The notes: generated from the letters alone by a model not told the origin. A stretch of DNA of 64,000 nt from Chalara sp. BL73 (GCA_918026815.1 CAKJVC010000150.1:310001-374000), one strand, 5' to 3'; positions 22,915-35,192 are shown, counted from the first letter of the stretch. A program made the numbers and translations.

Positions 22915-24054
22915 ATCTTGCCAAAGCTCCAACGACGTCTTTGTTCCTTGATGTCCTCGCGATTCCGCCCATCTTGGTAGAATCAAGGGCTGGCTTCAAG
23001 GCACGAAGAGCTGCACGAGTAGCTGGCATTATAATCAAAATATGAGACTTAGTGCCTAGGGCGATCGGAGCATAGCCTGCAGAGACGCCAACTGCGGAAC
23101 CAGTCAAGGACCCACAGGGGTCCCGCAAATGTCAGCTCAAGGTTACCCACCTGGCAGTAGCTGGTCGGCAGACTTACGTCTTGGCCAAATTTGATCTGGT
23201 TAAGCTCTCGCATCATGTAGGCACTGTTGGTCTGCGTGACAAGTGCAGACCAGCCATTGGGATTGGGATAGTCACCTCTGCAAAACAAGGTCGGAATGTT
23301 TAATAGCATGTATTTCATCATCCAGCTGACTTTGACCCAACAAACTCCTGCGTATGAGTCAATTAGCTAATAATGTCCGAAATTTGGTAGCATATTCTGT
23401 GGTCTTACATTGAGATTTGTTTTGCCCAGAGCAATGACATCCATTTCTTCAAGCTGCAGTTAAAGTTATCTGTTAGCAGAGTCTTTGCGGACCTTCAGCT
23501 GCACGTGCCTTCTCTATGACCTTAGAATTGTTCTGCGGGAATGAATTCTCGAACGCGTAGCTTCCCAACATTGTAGGGACACCAAGACTGGCCCGTGTAG
23601 AGATTGCGTCCTACATCCGTTGAGATCAGTATGTGTGTTAATTGACTCAGCTAATTTGACTAACCTTAACAAGCATTGGAATGCCATGGAGGGGACCTCG
23701 AACGCGCCCTTCTGCGCGCTCCTGATCCAGCTGTTTTGACCTTGTCATGAGTATTTGATGAGGCACGATAGAGATCATTGCATTTAATTTCAAGCCGCGA
23801 CGGTCGTGCTCTTCGATCTGCCGCAGACATTGTTTTACCAGATCAACCCTCGACCGTAGACCAGCGATAAGGCGTTGCTGGAGAGCCACGCTGTCCAGAG
23901 TGAGTAGCTCAGCGGCTGTGGGTGTCGTCATGTTGCTGACGGTTAGGGTTGATTTGGTAGATTTGACAACACGAGAACTATCGCGGGCGGACAAGAGCCA
24001 GAGGACGACGACGATAAAGATGCCGATACCTTCTGGGAGCCTTTGGGCTGCCAT
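22915..24054 (-). pseudogene. amidase-signature family enzyme, decayed and truncated
   Basis: Remnant of an amidase (hydrolysis of C-N amide bonds, Ser-cisSer-Lys triad). The N-terminus has a hydrophobic anchor (residues about 10-22), then LNAMISIVPHQIL and RGPLHGIPMLVK, whose Lys is the likely catalytic base. Introns starting near 23665 join this to DAISTRASLGVPTMLGSYAF, then LGKTNLN, then GWSALVTQTNSAY. The signature GSSSGSA reads GSLTGSA, and the later GTETDGSIIMP-like block reads GTKSHILIIMP, so the expected nucleophile Ser is Leu. The frame ends at an LTR2 fragment at 22914, losing the C-terminal half. Loss of catalytic residues plus truncation makes activity very unlikely. Confidence 0.8.
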
Positions 24055-25150
24055 GCCGACCTACAATAGAGGCTCATATCAGGGATGTACACCGACCGTA
24101 ATTTCCAGTGTAGTGCTTATATAAAACTGGGCAAAGATACCTGCTAGCTATGTAATTACCTTTTTAGCTACCATGCTGCACAATACAGACACGGATAGGC
24201 GTAGTTAGTCCAATAGAACCCCGTTTACCGTACTGGTGTTACGCCTTATTTATATGGGGCTCGTCCCACACCATAGGCATAAGTTGCCACAAAAAGGTGG
24301 GCCTGGCAGGGGTTCCCGGCTAGATGCATCACTACTCAAATACGGCCGTCAGTGCAAGTCATTCAATGTCAAATAGAGCAATTCAGCTCGTTCGGGTCTT
24401 TTTCTATATTGTATTGTCACTCTACTGGACTGCGAAGCTTCTCCGGAAGTCGATTCAAAAAGGCTACTTGAAGATTCTAAACACGATGGTCTAGAGACGG
24501 TCATGCTCATCGCACATCATTGTGTATCACCATGCGTACGTCGCTGCTGAATCAACGCTTTTCAAGTGTCAGACAAACTATATAGGATTACTGGCACTAA
24601 TCTCGTCGTACATTTCGGATGCAGGCTTTGTGACGGGTGACCTCAAGTACGCCCGACGGGTTTCACTTGTCAGACCACCAACAATGGCACATTGAACGAC
24701 CAATCTTCGGTCAGGTTGTATGCACCCTGATACGGCGATCTTGGGGCACCAATGGTCTCACCAAGAGTTCGAGGCTGCCGCCATGCTCTCTTCAAAAACC
24801 GCGGCCTCGCACGATTGACTGTTATAGCTGTGAACCGCCGCGCTACGATTGGCAATACAAGCACAGATTCACATTGCGTCACAGAACAGACCCACGTAGA
24901 GGGTCATTGGCTGGATACGCGAGCATGCCAAGGAAGGATAAGGAGTTGGTATTTATGAGAACAGCTCAACCTTAGATTATCTGTTCTTCAAGCGTGTATA
25001 CATACAATAATATCATTTCGGTATTTGGGACTGTCAACCATCAATTAGCTGTTCACTGCACTACTGAGTACTCTCCGTGATACATTGATATTTCCCAATG
25101 GACCGCATCGAAAATTCGACTGCCACTGCTTAGACTGCCCCTGCGTTTCT
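24055..25150. other. no gene seen
   Basis: An open frame at 24637-24975 (plus) lacks family motifs and is not supported as a gene. Nothing else was recognised. Confidence 0.45.
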
Positions 25151-25179
25151 GGCCATTCTTCAAAGTGACGCCTTGAGCC

Positions 25180-25794
25180 TCTTCAGCCTAGCGAGATCAA
25201 AGATGTAGCCAGCAACAAGTGCAGAAGCTTTTAGGAAGGTGAACGCATCTTCATTGGCGGCCAGGCGGGCTGCACCGACTTTATTCTTTATGACACTGGG
25301 AAGAATTGAGCACAATCACGAACGAAGTACGTATTTCCGTCAGTATCTAAAGGACTAGAGCAGAGAATTGACAAGTTGCTAATACAGATCGCTTTCGATA
25401 CTGCGTGCTCAACTATACAGCAACTATACAGCAAAGATTCTCCTTTTGGACTTGGAATTTCAATCTGGGATGTTGATGGGTTAAGCAAAATTTGAAGCAA
25501 TGTCATTGCTCTTTTACATACGTAGTTATTATAAAACGTGGCGCGATATTGTGTAGCTTAAAGATTGTGCTTCTCTTGCCTCAGTAAAGTGATTGAAAAA
25601 GTGTATGCTCCCTTGCAATCAATCTTCATCGAAAAAGCAAAGCAGCGACACTCGACTTTCGCGCATGCAATCGCTGTCCGCCCGTAATGGAAAGTCGACT
25701 GACGTGTGAGGAACACCTTAAGGTTTACGCTGTCAGCACGATTGCACCAGTACGTTGTTTGCCAGTGTAGCTTGCCTGTGGGTAATTGCTGCAC
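25180..25794 (-). pseudogene. unidentified decayed coding remnant
   Basis: Two open stretches on the minus strand appear coding-like but are out of frame with each other. One is at 25794-25558. The other runs from about 25506, with DTDGNTYFVRDCAQFFP, and continues one frame over as a KNKVGAARLAANEDAF-like stretch to a stop near 25165. No family was recognised. It is a possible frameshifted gene fragment between the amidase and PAQR remnants. Confidence 0.22.
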
Positions 25795-25992
25795 AGGCCT
25801 TCGTTGAGGTGGGTTGGATGAACAGCCACGCTTCGTCCGGCATCATATCACTTACGTAATGCCACCTATGCTCTCCATCGCCGGGTCTCTCCATCGCCGG
25901 GTCTATCCATCGCCATGGTATTCATAGTTACGCTCTTCCGTAAGATCAAATGATCAGACCATAATACCTTTCGGTAGTTTGTCAAAGCCTAC

Positions 25993-27140
25993 TCAATTTT
26001 GACATTGGCGTTGCTTCACAGCATCAAATTGATCTACGGCCCTGACGAAGGCCAAAAAGTGAACCGTAAGCCCAATCGCCATGCCCACATGGAATATTTG
26101 ATGCGAATGACCGTAGATGTCGAAATATCCAGGCCTCCACGACTCTGTTAATCGCAACTATTTCATAATAAAGGATATTAGCAAGACCAAAAATTCTAAT
26201 CTAGTAGATTTCCGAGCCAGCAGGAAAGGGAGAGAGGCACTTACCGCGTAGATAGTCACAAAATATAGATATATGAGAATAGTCAAGGCGTACAACGAAG
26301 CTCCGTACTCAGCGTCAGAACGCGACCAGCCGACTTCAAAAATCTTGATTATAATTGGGCAAAATTTTGAAGACGCCATGACGGAGAAAACGAGCCCACG
26401 GAGCGGTCGCATATTGGGGGCTTAGAAGGATTTTACAAAGAGAGCGAAGATGGCGGCGAGGTATTGGGCAGTAAGGTCGATCTAAAACTGGTTAGCTACT
26501 TAGCCTGTTTGTTTGCTTAGGCGCCTAAAAGGAGAGAGAGCCTGGGTAAGAAAATAATACCAACAGCAATCCAAGTGAACTTCACTTGACGTGAGACGCA
26601 CGGAAAAGTATACCAGAGACCCGGCGGGAAGCATCCAGCAGTGGCAGTGAGGATGCCCAGAAAATCGAGCTTGTGGCAAAAGAGATGCGTTGCATGCGAA
26701 TGGTTGGATAGAACATGGTAGGTCGTCGAAAGAAGGTAGCAAACCGTCCCACCTAAAAAGAACAAGAAAAAGACGAACGCATCATCGGAATTGGTGGCCG
26801 GATACCACTCCTTTGAGTACACGCTCCACCATAAACCCAGTATGGCCATCCAGATGGCTGCGAAGAGATGGGTATATATGTTGCCAGTTTCGTTGTGGAT
26901 GTACCACATGCTCTTGATGCATTCCCAGTATGAATTCGTCTCAGGCTTCCAACCAGAAAGAATGTACTCGCTGTCCTTTGACCATTCTGGTAGCTCGTCG
27001 AAGAGAGGAAGAACTCGCGTCTTGGCTTTTCGCAGCAAGGTAGCCTCGTCTGAAACGTAGGGACTGGGTCGCTCAGCGCTGTCAATCTGAGTTGGCATCG
27101 ATCCTCTTCGTCTCATGTTGGATTCCATGTTGGTAAGCAA
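25993..27140 (-). pseudogene. PAQR / haemolysin-III family receptor with premature stop
   Basis: Seven-helix PAQR (adiponectin-receptor/Izh-like) membrane protein. Exon 1 (from 27140) has ELPEWSKDSEYILSGW and then the family block with SMWYIHNETGNIYTH, LSTTYHV and HKLDFLGI. A later exon reads MRPLRGLVFSVMASS and GWSRSDAEYGA. After an intron at 26158-26244 (GTAAGT...AATAG) the last exon gives YFDIYGHSHQIFH, whose His residues are the expected zinc ligands, ending at 25993. An in-frame TAA at 26422-26424 interrupts SF-(stop)-APNMRPL where the family has a residue; CAA to TAA would explain it. The splice junction after exon 1 (near 26555-26485) could not be placed exactly. PAQR proteins act in lipid/ceramide and zinc homeostasis. 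Confidence 0.82.
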
Positions 27141-27741
27141 TGTGTCTGCTGAGTATTTGGCACAACTCGTACGCTGACTCCCTATCCACAGGCAACAAGT
27201 TGCCGGAAAACGAGTGGAGGTGGGCAGGGAAGCTGAAAATTAACGGAAACAAGGAAGAATCCGTTTCTTTTTGTAACAATAAAGCTCCCGCGCACTTACA
27301 CGCGTAGCATGGATCTTGCAGACCGCCATTCATTTTTCAATCTTACAACCAATGCTTTTTCCCTTTTTCGGGATCCTGCGGTTGTGGGTGGGGTAGATTC
27401 TTTTGCTAGCCAACTAGTAGCAAGGGTAGGTAACACAGGTGTTGCGCGATAAATTGCGCACTCTTATTTATCTCGTTTATGGTACAACTTAGTTATCCTG
27501 GCAATCAGCCTTAGCCTGGTACGAGAGGTTTTCACATTCGGTTTCGCGCATCGCCGCGCGGGGGGGGGGGGGGAGGGGTACTCTGCTAATACTTAATAAT
27601 TGTGGTTGGCGTCTCAGCTTCCAACTAGAAAGCCATTTACTGCAATTGATAACAGTTTTGCCATCTGATCTCTTATTTATTTATTTTCAATCAGCCTATC
27701 TTTTTAGGCGAGTCCTTGGACTCCTTCTCAAGGACCTCGAG
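27141..27741. other. intergenic region between divergent genes, with 14-G run
   Basis: Between the PAQR remnant (minus) and the next gene (plus). It contains 14 consecutive G at 27560-27573 followed by A and four more G, a possible G-quadruplex or sequencing-prone tract. No gene was seen. Confidence 0.5.
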
Positions 27742-29160
27742 ATGTATCACCTATTTCAGCGGCAGCTGAATCTCAGGTAATGTATTCAGTATCCCGTTTC
27801 GAAACAATGTTGACTCTAGATATGTGCTAGTGACCACCAACTTCCAAATCTACCTGCGAATGCCTCTAATGACGATGACCCCTTCATATCTGGGTGGACT
27901 TCCCAGCCAGACAACCGCGGCACTATCAATATCCTATGGACCTCACTCTTTACGGTCTTTCTGTGCTCGTGGACCGTGCTTTGCCTTAATCTTCCTGCAA
28001 ATACAGATGGCAAGTTGGGCATCTTCACTCGAAAGTTGCGCTGGATGGCTTATGCCATCGGGGGCCCAGAATTCGTTCTTGGCGCAGCGGCCGGTCAGTA
28101 CGAAAGCGCACACAGGGGGGTCCAAGGCTTTAAGAAGCTGAATCACCCAGACTGGACGATGCGCCATGCCTTCTTTGCCGATATGGGCGGTGTCATATTG
28201 CACCCGAGGAACAGTACTCCTTTCCCCGTCAACAACAAGCACCTTATTTGGCTAGTCGAGAATGGCTACATGGCTGCTCCCATCATCGACGAGCGTGAAA
28301 TATGGGACAGAAGCAAGGCGGACATGCTCGTTAAAGTTCTCAACTTTGCCCAGATTGCGTATTTGCTTCTCAGCGTTGCAGCGCGCAGGGTCCAACATCT
28401 GGCCATCACCACTATGGAGCTTGGAGCCACCTCTAATGCGACATGCAGCCTTGCCATTCTCTTCGTCTGGATGCACAAGCCCGCCGACGTGATGACCTCG
28501 ATCCCGATACACATCGAGGCATCCATGGCAGAGATCCTCGTTGCGGCAGGTGATGTCGCCAAGGAACCGTATATGATGACGCCCCTCGACTTTGTCGATA
28601 ACATGGGTCCATCGTGGTCCGCTAACGTGATGGCGTTTATGAATATCCGCGCTGGCCCTGTTAAGCGACCGCTCAATCGCTTCACTAACGACCGCTTTCC
28701 GCACTTACGCGGCACACGGCAGCTTATCCTCATAATCATTACGCTCTTCACCGATGGTATCCACCTGTGTGGGTGGAACTATCGGTTTCCTACTCCAGGC
28801 GAGCAGCTTGCCTGGCGCATTGCCACCATGGTGATGTTCGTGACAGCAGCGATCTTCTGGCTCGCAGGGCTCGCTGCTGTGTGCAAGCGGGACCAGCTAT
28901 CTGAACTCTGGTTCTGCATGCTCTTTACGCCGAGGCGGCTACCTGCACTGCGCGAAGAGCGCAGCAAACGACCAGCGGAGCCACAGCTGACGCCCCAGGA
29001 TTTCCCGGAGAGATGGGAGTGCGGGGCTAGCGGGACGGTGTTTGAGCTTTATTTGATTGCTCGTGCCTTTTCTGTAATAGAGATGTTTCTAGGGTTGAGA
29101 AGACTGCCGAAGAGTGCATATCTACACGTGAACTGGACTGCATTCCTGCCGCATTTTTGA
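27742..29160 (+). CDS. multi-pass membrane protein, common uncharacterised fungal family
   Basis: A short first exon (27742-27776) joins at 27831 across a 54-nt intron (GTAATG...GCTAG), giving 454 residues. Features match a widespread fungal family: a PDNRGTINILWTSL helix, CSWTVLCLNLPA, LRWMAYAIGGPEFVLGAAA, HAFFADMGG, SKADMLVKVLNFAQ, LEIGATS-like and FVWMHKPADV, then further helices near 240-330 of the second exon. No enzymatic motif is known for it. The first exon is short and lacks the signal peptide usual in this family, so an upstream exon may be missed. Confidence 0.78.
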
Positions 29161-29427
29161 GAAGGCGGAGACCTACCTCAGGAACAAGCAAACAATAGGT
29201 AAAGTCGAGCTTCAGCCTCGCACATAACTATATTGGGCAAAGGTGCTAGATAAAAAGATGTATATTATTACAGAATATTGCCGCAACATTAGGAGACACC
29301 AGTCTTTATATAGCGAAAGATCTCTTTATAAAAGAATAGTAAGTTATTTCACAATTTCTCGTGACAAATAGTTGCAATGCTCCGTAATACGTCCCAGACA
29401 GTAGTTCAAGACAATTTAATCCACATC

Positions 29428-29662
29428 TGTCTAGGCTCTGGCCTTATCTCGCTTGGAACCCCAAAGGGCTTCATCTTTAACACTATGGGACCTCGCTTAC
29501 GCGGCCCCTGGCTAGTCTCTTGTATATAAAGCACTGCTTACCTTCCTTCCTTCCGCCTGTAGCTTGTTCTCTTCGTTATAATAATTGATAATCGTTCACA
29601 CCTTTGAGTCCCTCTTCTTGAGATCTACGGATTGAGATCCCTGTTCTCCTTGAGTTTTTACA
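29428..29662 (-). mobile_element. family A (LTR1), degenerate copy
   Basis: Plus strand reads TGTCTAGGCTCTGGCC..., TGTATATAAAGCACTGC, CTGTAGCTTGTTCTC and ends TTGAGTTTTTACA. It aligns along its length with the copy at 45272-45491. No target duplication was detected. Confidence 0.7.
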
Positions 29663-31655
29663 AAAGCTTGCTTTTGAGCGCACCGAGAAAAATCACAAGG
29701 AGTTTGACATTTTGGATCGATATATTATCCACGTAAATCGAAAGTTCATAGGCGGAATAGTTGAGGACAAGGAGGTGTTGCGCATATTGAAAGGATCAAA
29801 AAAGTCAAGCTGCTGGGGATTTGTGGCTAATAGAGAGTTTGGATGATTACCCGCGTTGCCGTTGCAAAAAGAGCATGGGGAGAATCCGGAGAGTCTCGAA
29901 AGATCGAGGCAACTACACCCACCAACGTGTAAGTTTTCGTTTACACCAGGAGCTCCGCTTGGAAATTATTGCTAATCGTTCACAAGAAACATTGCGGAAG
30001 CGGCGCCAAGTGGTCTCGCAACAAATTTTACGAGCAACAAGAGCGCTTTCATATTGGCACAGAAATCGAGCGATTTCGTTTGGGCTATGGGATTTACAAA
30101 GACCTGGAAAGGCGTCACTGCTGTGCTGGTAATCTAAAGCTTAGGGGTCTTCCGTTCAACCTGTAGGTGGGAGCGAATCTGATATTGCTACAGAACGTTT
30201 AAACAAAAAGATAAAACGGGCAGCTAGCTTTTTACAACAGCAAATTCTATTTTATTCTTTATATTAACTAACCTGACTAACCCTATATTACTTTCGTGCT
30301 TTTAGCAAACTTCGCTTCAGTCGCCGGTAATAAGGCATTGAACGCTTGGAGAAATGAATTTCAAATTGCCTTGCTACTAGTTATACACGAGATCCCGTCG
30401 ACTATGTGCTACGGAAATTGGAAAATATTGGCAAAGACGGTTTTGTATAGGCTGAAAGAGGCATCAGAAACCGAAGGAAATGTATGATGTAATATAGGCT
30501 AGGGCCTTCTAGGCTTGGCCGGGCGTAACAAAACCACTACTATATAGCCTGCTCTCCTCGAGCTCCTCTTCCTTCCTCAGCTATAAATTCTCGTATGATA
30601 CCACCGTTGCCCTCTGTATCTGTGGACCCACAGCGCGTGTCGTGACAGGATGTACCAGACATCATTGCAGTATCAGACAACACGCCGTCCATGGACACCA
30701 GAGGAAGGTGCAGAATTGCGTAGAGCGAAGAAGAAGAGTCACTCATGGGGAAGAGATTCACGCTGCTCTCCGCCATCGAAGTAAATGGACATTGCAAGTG
30801 CGCTACTCAACGAAGCCGAAAGGTCAATGATGCTAGAAGTCGCTGCTCCTACTACCTCAATCTCGTTAGATCCTGCTAGTGGAGTTCGGGTACACTACTC
30901 TACGAATTTTGACGCTGGAGCTAGTTCAAAGAGGCTTTCGTGATCATCAATTCAACATTTGCCACAGGACCATGATACGAGGAGATTCTTCGTTCAGTTC
31001 ATTCACTGCATATCTAACTCAATTCGATTATGAGTCGAAACATGGGGTTTGGCATTGGACTACACGGCTACTCCCCCAGAACTATGATCCACTTTGGGGA
31101 GTTCATCTGTCATTCCTCCCCTATTTTCCCACCCCTCGTTCCATCAAGTGATCAAATCCTTCAGCCTTGCTAACGCGCTAGCTTTTCTTCCTTCTCATGA
31201 TTGGATATCGAGAAAGTAAGAAGCTGAAGCTCCTCCGTGGCCGCAATTTAGCCGATTGGTTCCTGACATTGCTGTCGGTTCAATGTTGGCCCATTCAGTT
31301 GTTTGCGAAGTGATTGATTCTATTTAAAACTTTTGATGTTGTTGCCTCTTATCTTTTGCTTTTTGGGTATTACAGTTTGGCAGCTTGATGTAGCTTCCGC
31401 ATGCTGACACTTGTTTGAAGGTTTCTCGTCATTGCAGGGCCAAATGCACAATAAACGCCGAGCTCCAGAACATATATACAACTAATATATGCTTGTTTCC
31501 CTCACCAGAAAGATCAGACGGAGGGTTTCGCAGTTGTGTTTGCATCTGACGGACACGCACACTTTGACCCAACCAACTTTATATCACTAGTGGCGTTCCT
31601 AACTCGAGCTCGAACCCCAACCCTAGAGCTCCAACTAGAGAAAAACGATCTCATC
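29663..31655. other. gene-poor stretch with coding-like fragments
   Basis: Short open frames at 29821-30132 are basic (RKRRQVVSQQ) and might derive from a mobile element, but no domain was recognised. A family E LTR remnant lies at 30541-30647. The rest appears noncoding and serves as the upstream region of the gene at 31656. Confidence 0.45.
30541..30647 (+). mobile_element. family E (LTR5) 3' part
   Basis: Contains TATATAGCCTGCTCTCC, TAAATTCTCGTATGATACC and ends GCGCGTGTCGTGACA, as in the copies at 50448 and 59774. The 5' end is not clear. Confidence 0.65.
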
Positions 31656-32480
31656 ATGAAGACCCTCAAAAAAGCGTTTGGCTCAAAAGGCGGCAGCGAA
31701 GCTACGAATGCGTCGTCGCAGTCATCACCATCTTTCAAAGGCCCATGGTTACAGGCATCCCTACCGGCGGGATTCTATGGACAGTTCCCTGCAGAGTTCA
31801 CCGTGCGGTTCTCCCAGCGCAGCGCCGACAAAAAGTCAGACTGTTTCTTTCTGACGGCCGACAACCAGGGGAGTATCGTGCCCTGGTATGCCTTGACATT
31901 CCACAAAGGTCGCGTCAAATGTCAAGTAACGCTCCACTCCGGACCGAACCACGGCTCCGGCCCCCTCGCTCTCGCAGGCACGGAGGGTTTCTTCAAGACG
32001 GAGACGATCGTTGCGCTTCCCGGGCCTGCTGCTCAACCCGGAGGAGGCACGAATCAGGTTGAACGAATGCAGGACCACTCAAGCTTCAAAAATGAACTGC
32101 GCAGATTCAGCGTCGCGGTCGGCCCGCCTGGTGATATCAATCCGTCCAAAGAGACCTTTGAGTGGCGTCGCGACAACCTCTATAGACCGAACCAGCCGTT
32201 TGAGCGCATATTGGTGAGGCTGGGCGGCGGCACCACCCCGACGGGCGAAGAGGTTGTTTGCAAATGGATTGGCGAGCCGAATACTGAGTGGGTGAACAAG
32301 ATGGGTTCTCTCTACTTCCAAGGTAGAGGAGCGACGGGGGAACTAGGGCAATATTGGTTTCTGATGGCGGTCATGTCCTTGCTGTGGATAGTAAAGGTTG
32401 ACTGGGAAGCGGCAGCTTTCGCAGATTCTGTAATCAATGCGGCAGGCAAGTTGGCCGGTGCGGGTATTGGGATGGCATGA
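31656..32480 (+). CDS. unknown protein, possible Tubby-C2/LURP-like fold
   Basis: From the first Met with good context (MKTLKKAFGSKGG) it encodes 274 residues; the same frame is open upstream to 31536. A Ser-rich start is followed by a beta-rich body: CFFLTADNQGSIVPWYALTF, FEWRRDN, RILVRLGG, EEVVCKWIGEP, GSLYFQGRGATGELGQYWFL. A C-terminal hydrophobic helix carries MAVMSLLWIVK. The spacing of strands and the EWR...VRL...VxxW pattern remind me of fungal proteins of Tubby C2/LURP-one type, but this is a weak impression. No catalytic motif is visible. It appears intact, with no introns. Confidence 0.6.
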   Translation: MKTLKKAFGSKGGSEATNASSQSSPSFKGPWLQASLPAGFYGQFPAEFTVRFSQRSADKKSDCFFLTADNQGSIVPWYALTFHKGRVKCQVTLHSGPNHGSGPLALAGTEGFFKTETIVALPGPAAQPGGGTNQVERMQDHSSFKNELRRFSVAVGPPGDINPSKETFEWRRDNLYRPNQPFERILVRLGGGTTPTGEEVVCKWIGEPNTEWVNKMGSLYFQGRGATGELGQYWFLMAVMSLLWIVKVDWEAAAFADSVINAAGKLAGAGIGMA

Positions 32481-32817
32481 GTACCATAACCGAGCCTGTT
32501 CGAGATCCATCCCTGGCAACGTGGTTTTCTTTCTTTTTTTTTTTTCTTTTTCTTTTTTTTGTCAAAAGAAAGTCAGCACGTTTGCTGTCGAGAGTTTGTC
32601 ACCATAAATTAAATTAATTCAAACACTGGGTAACTAATTAACACAAACGAAAAGGTCAAGGGAGGTCAGCTCATTTCTATTTACGGAAGCTCATTGCGCC
32701 TCTTACCACTTGCCGCTAGTAATCAAGAATCACGCTCTATCCTTATGGAGTAAAGCCCCGAAGTCAGGCACCACTTCAACCTCCAAACATGTCTCATAAA
32801 AGACGGACCTCCCCCGC
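32481..32817. other. intergenic, polypyrimidine tract
   Basis: A T-rich tract (about 32525-32561) just after the stop codon of the preceding gene. The remainder is the presumed promoter of the next gene. Confidence 0.5.
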
Positions 32818-34120
32818 ATGTCGCGCGACGCTCTAGAACCAAAGGGATTCAACATCAACAGATGCTACTACTGCGCATCAAAGTCTGCGCAGCCCGCAAC
32901 CATGGGAACACTCACCACCAAGGCACTCGGCCCTCTGACGACGACATTCACTCCTGCTGACAAGTGTTCTACATTGTTCCTGCTCACTGGGCTGGATAGG
33001 GCAGGATATTGGGGCTATACATGTTCAATCGCAACCGAGCTCGGTGACCATCCCGTTGGCAGAGCCGCTGCGGGTTGTTACCCGGAAGCTTGGATCTCAG
33101 ACCACTATGAATCTTCGGGATTGGGAATCATACAACCATTCTACTCGCCTGGCTCGATCTGTCCTGAAGGCTGGGTAACGGCATGCTCTATTGTGCATCG
33201 TGAAGGAGTTCCTCCTCCGCCCACAAAAGAGTCTTGGTATACCGAGAATAGTCTATGGAGTAATTTGAAAGAGGGCCAGACTGCAATAGATTGCTGCCCA
33301 AAGTAAGTGCCCCATTTCGAGTCTCCCGATCGCGCCTGTCCGTACCAAATGAAGCCGACGCTGACGGGTGAGCATTAGGGGCTATAGCTGCGCTCCAAAA
33401 GATTTCAGTCGGTGCATCTCGCAAGGAAAGGTTGGGGACAGAGTCACGGGCTACTATCCCGTTGCAAGTTGCGGGCCCGCCACGAGGACCCTCACGATCG
33501 AGGCAGACGAACCCTTCAGTGCTCACCGTATTCACCTGATCCGAGACGACGACGGAGGCCCTCCTCGTGAAACGGGATCGGGATCGGGATCGGGCAGCTC
33601 AGACAACGGAGGCGCAGAACCGGAAAGCTCCAATACTGGGTCCTTCGGACGGCCACGCTTGCGGCTCCAGACACGCCAAATTATTGCTCTTGGTATTTGC
33701 ATCCCTCTGGCGGCGATAATCATTGGCCTCGGGCTATTTTCTTTTCTCAAGAAACGCAGGCGCTTGCGACAACGAGACCACGACGTGCCGTCGCATCCAG
33801 ATGGCCCCGTTCCCAAGCCTGAGCTCGAAGGAAGCCACGGAACAGCAGCTTCCCCCGGTATCGTGACAGAGAAGCCGGAATTGGAGAGCCAGTCCCCTCA
33901 GACGTGTGTCACTGAAGTTGGCACATCCCCTCTTGAGCTTCGTGGGAACGACAGCTTCCCATCAGCGGAGTTGAACCCCGACACATTTGTGACGAGAATA
34001 CATGAGCTTCCGGGTTATAGTTATGGACCCCATGAGTTGGCACCAGGCACCACGAGAGGTGCATCCGTACGACAGGGACCGCAGCTGGACGGCGCGATTG
34101 GTGCCGCCGGGAGCTGTTAA
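32818..34120 (+). CDS. single-pass membrane protein with cysteine-rich ectodomain
   Basis: Exons 32818-33302 and 33379-34120 join across a 76-nt intron (GTAAGT...TTAG) and total 408 residues. The ectodomain has regularly placed Cys (DKCSTLF, GYTCS, AAGCYP, YSPGSICPEGWVTAC, AIDCCPKGYSC, RCISQG), a pattern common to fungal surface sensors/mucin-like proteins with an YSPG.CP.G...C motif. A Gly/Ser-rich linker precedes one transmembrane helix (IIALGICIPLAAIIIGLGLF), a basic stop-transfer (KKRRRLR) and an acidic/Pro-rich cytosolic tail. No signal peptide is evident at the chosen Met, so the true start may be the Met at 32902 or an unseen exon. A cell-surface role is inferred. Confidence 0.75.
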
Positions 34121-34960
34121 AAGAGTCTCTGGATGACCGTCTGGAAACATGTGTTCGACATATTCTTTGTGGGCTTTGTTATTATATCGACCTTTCTGAA
34201 CGCTCTCAATGGTGTTGGTTCGCAGGAAGGACGGGTACTGATCAGGGCGATGAACCACGAGGAGCGTCTCGACGCTGCGCTGATTCGGTCGAATGAGTAT
34301 GAAGCTAGAGCTTGGGTACACTAACCACGACATGAACGCTCGACTCCTCCGTGCCCTATTTATGAGCAAATCCCAAGACTTCACCCAGAGTCCAGTCGTT
34401 GAGAAAGATAGGACAGCAACCTCGTGGTTTTCAAAGAGGGCATAGTGAGGCGCTACCAGTTGAGACGTATTCGAAGGCCATTTTCCAGTGTAACGACCGT
34501 TTGCTTATGGCTCTCCGGTCGCATGACTACAACCGATCACGACGGTGCAAAGACCTTTCGTGTACCCTTTCCAGACATTGACAAGAACATGGACATGTAG
34601 AAAAGCTACTTTGCGTAAGAAGTTTCAGAGAAGCATCAGAGTCGACCCAGAGTGGAGTATATAAGTCTGTTCTTTTCCTACAAAGAGGGACCTTTCATGT
34701 TCTTTACCTCCTTCGTATTAGATCTCTTAGAATACTACTGTTAGCCTCGGATACGTACTCCCATATACCTCTACTCAGCCTGTGGTATCTAGTGTCGTTA
34801 TATCTGGGATATTTTGAACAGCATCAGTGCTTTTGGAGATCGTCCTATGTCTTCTACAATACTTTGTTTCAACTCCTTTGATGCGTGGTACAACGGCCAA
34901 TAAACGATTTCGCTGGCCGGATTGAACGGGTCCTCCTGTAAAAATAACTCGGTGGCACAG
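34121..34960. other. no gene seen
   Basis: Only short frames without motifs, up to the LTR2 copy. Confidence 0.45.
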
Positions 34961-35170
34961 CGTTGAACAGGTTAGGTCTAAGGACCATACCTAGCCTATT
35001 GTAGGCACCTATAGGCACCAGTAGACACCAGAAGGATGACATGTGAGTACCATACCTCTATAAGCAGAGGGATTCTCTGCTGTAGTTTAGGTTCTATAAC
35101 CTTCAGCAATTGATACTTGTTTGCCCTATACTCTCTGAATGCTACGTGACTTTCTTCCCCTATTTGAACA
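34961..35170 (-). mobile_element. family B (LTR2) solo LTR
   Basis: Plus strand reads CGTTGAACAGGTTAGG ... CCCCTATTTGAACA; the first base is C where other copies have T. Flanks are CACAG and CACAA, a 5-bp target duplication with one G/A difference. Confidence 0.8.
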
Positions 35171-35192
35171 CACAAGAACCTAAGGGGGCCTA

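Noticed and set aside
24637..24975. 112-residue frame as a gene
   Set aside because: Basic, Arg/Pro-rich composition without family motifs or context; looks like a chance frame.
28252..28751. Two antisense frames of 150 and 161 residues
   Set aside because: They overlap the well-supported membrane protein on the plus strand and show no motifs.
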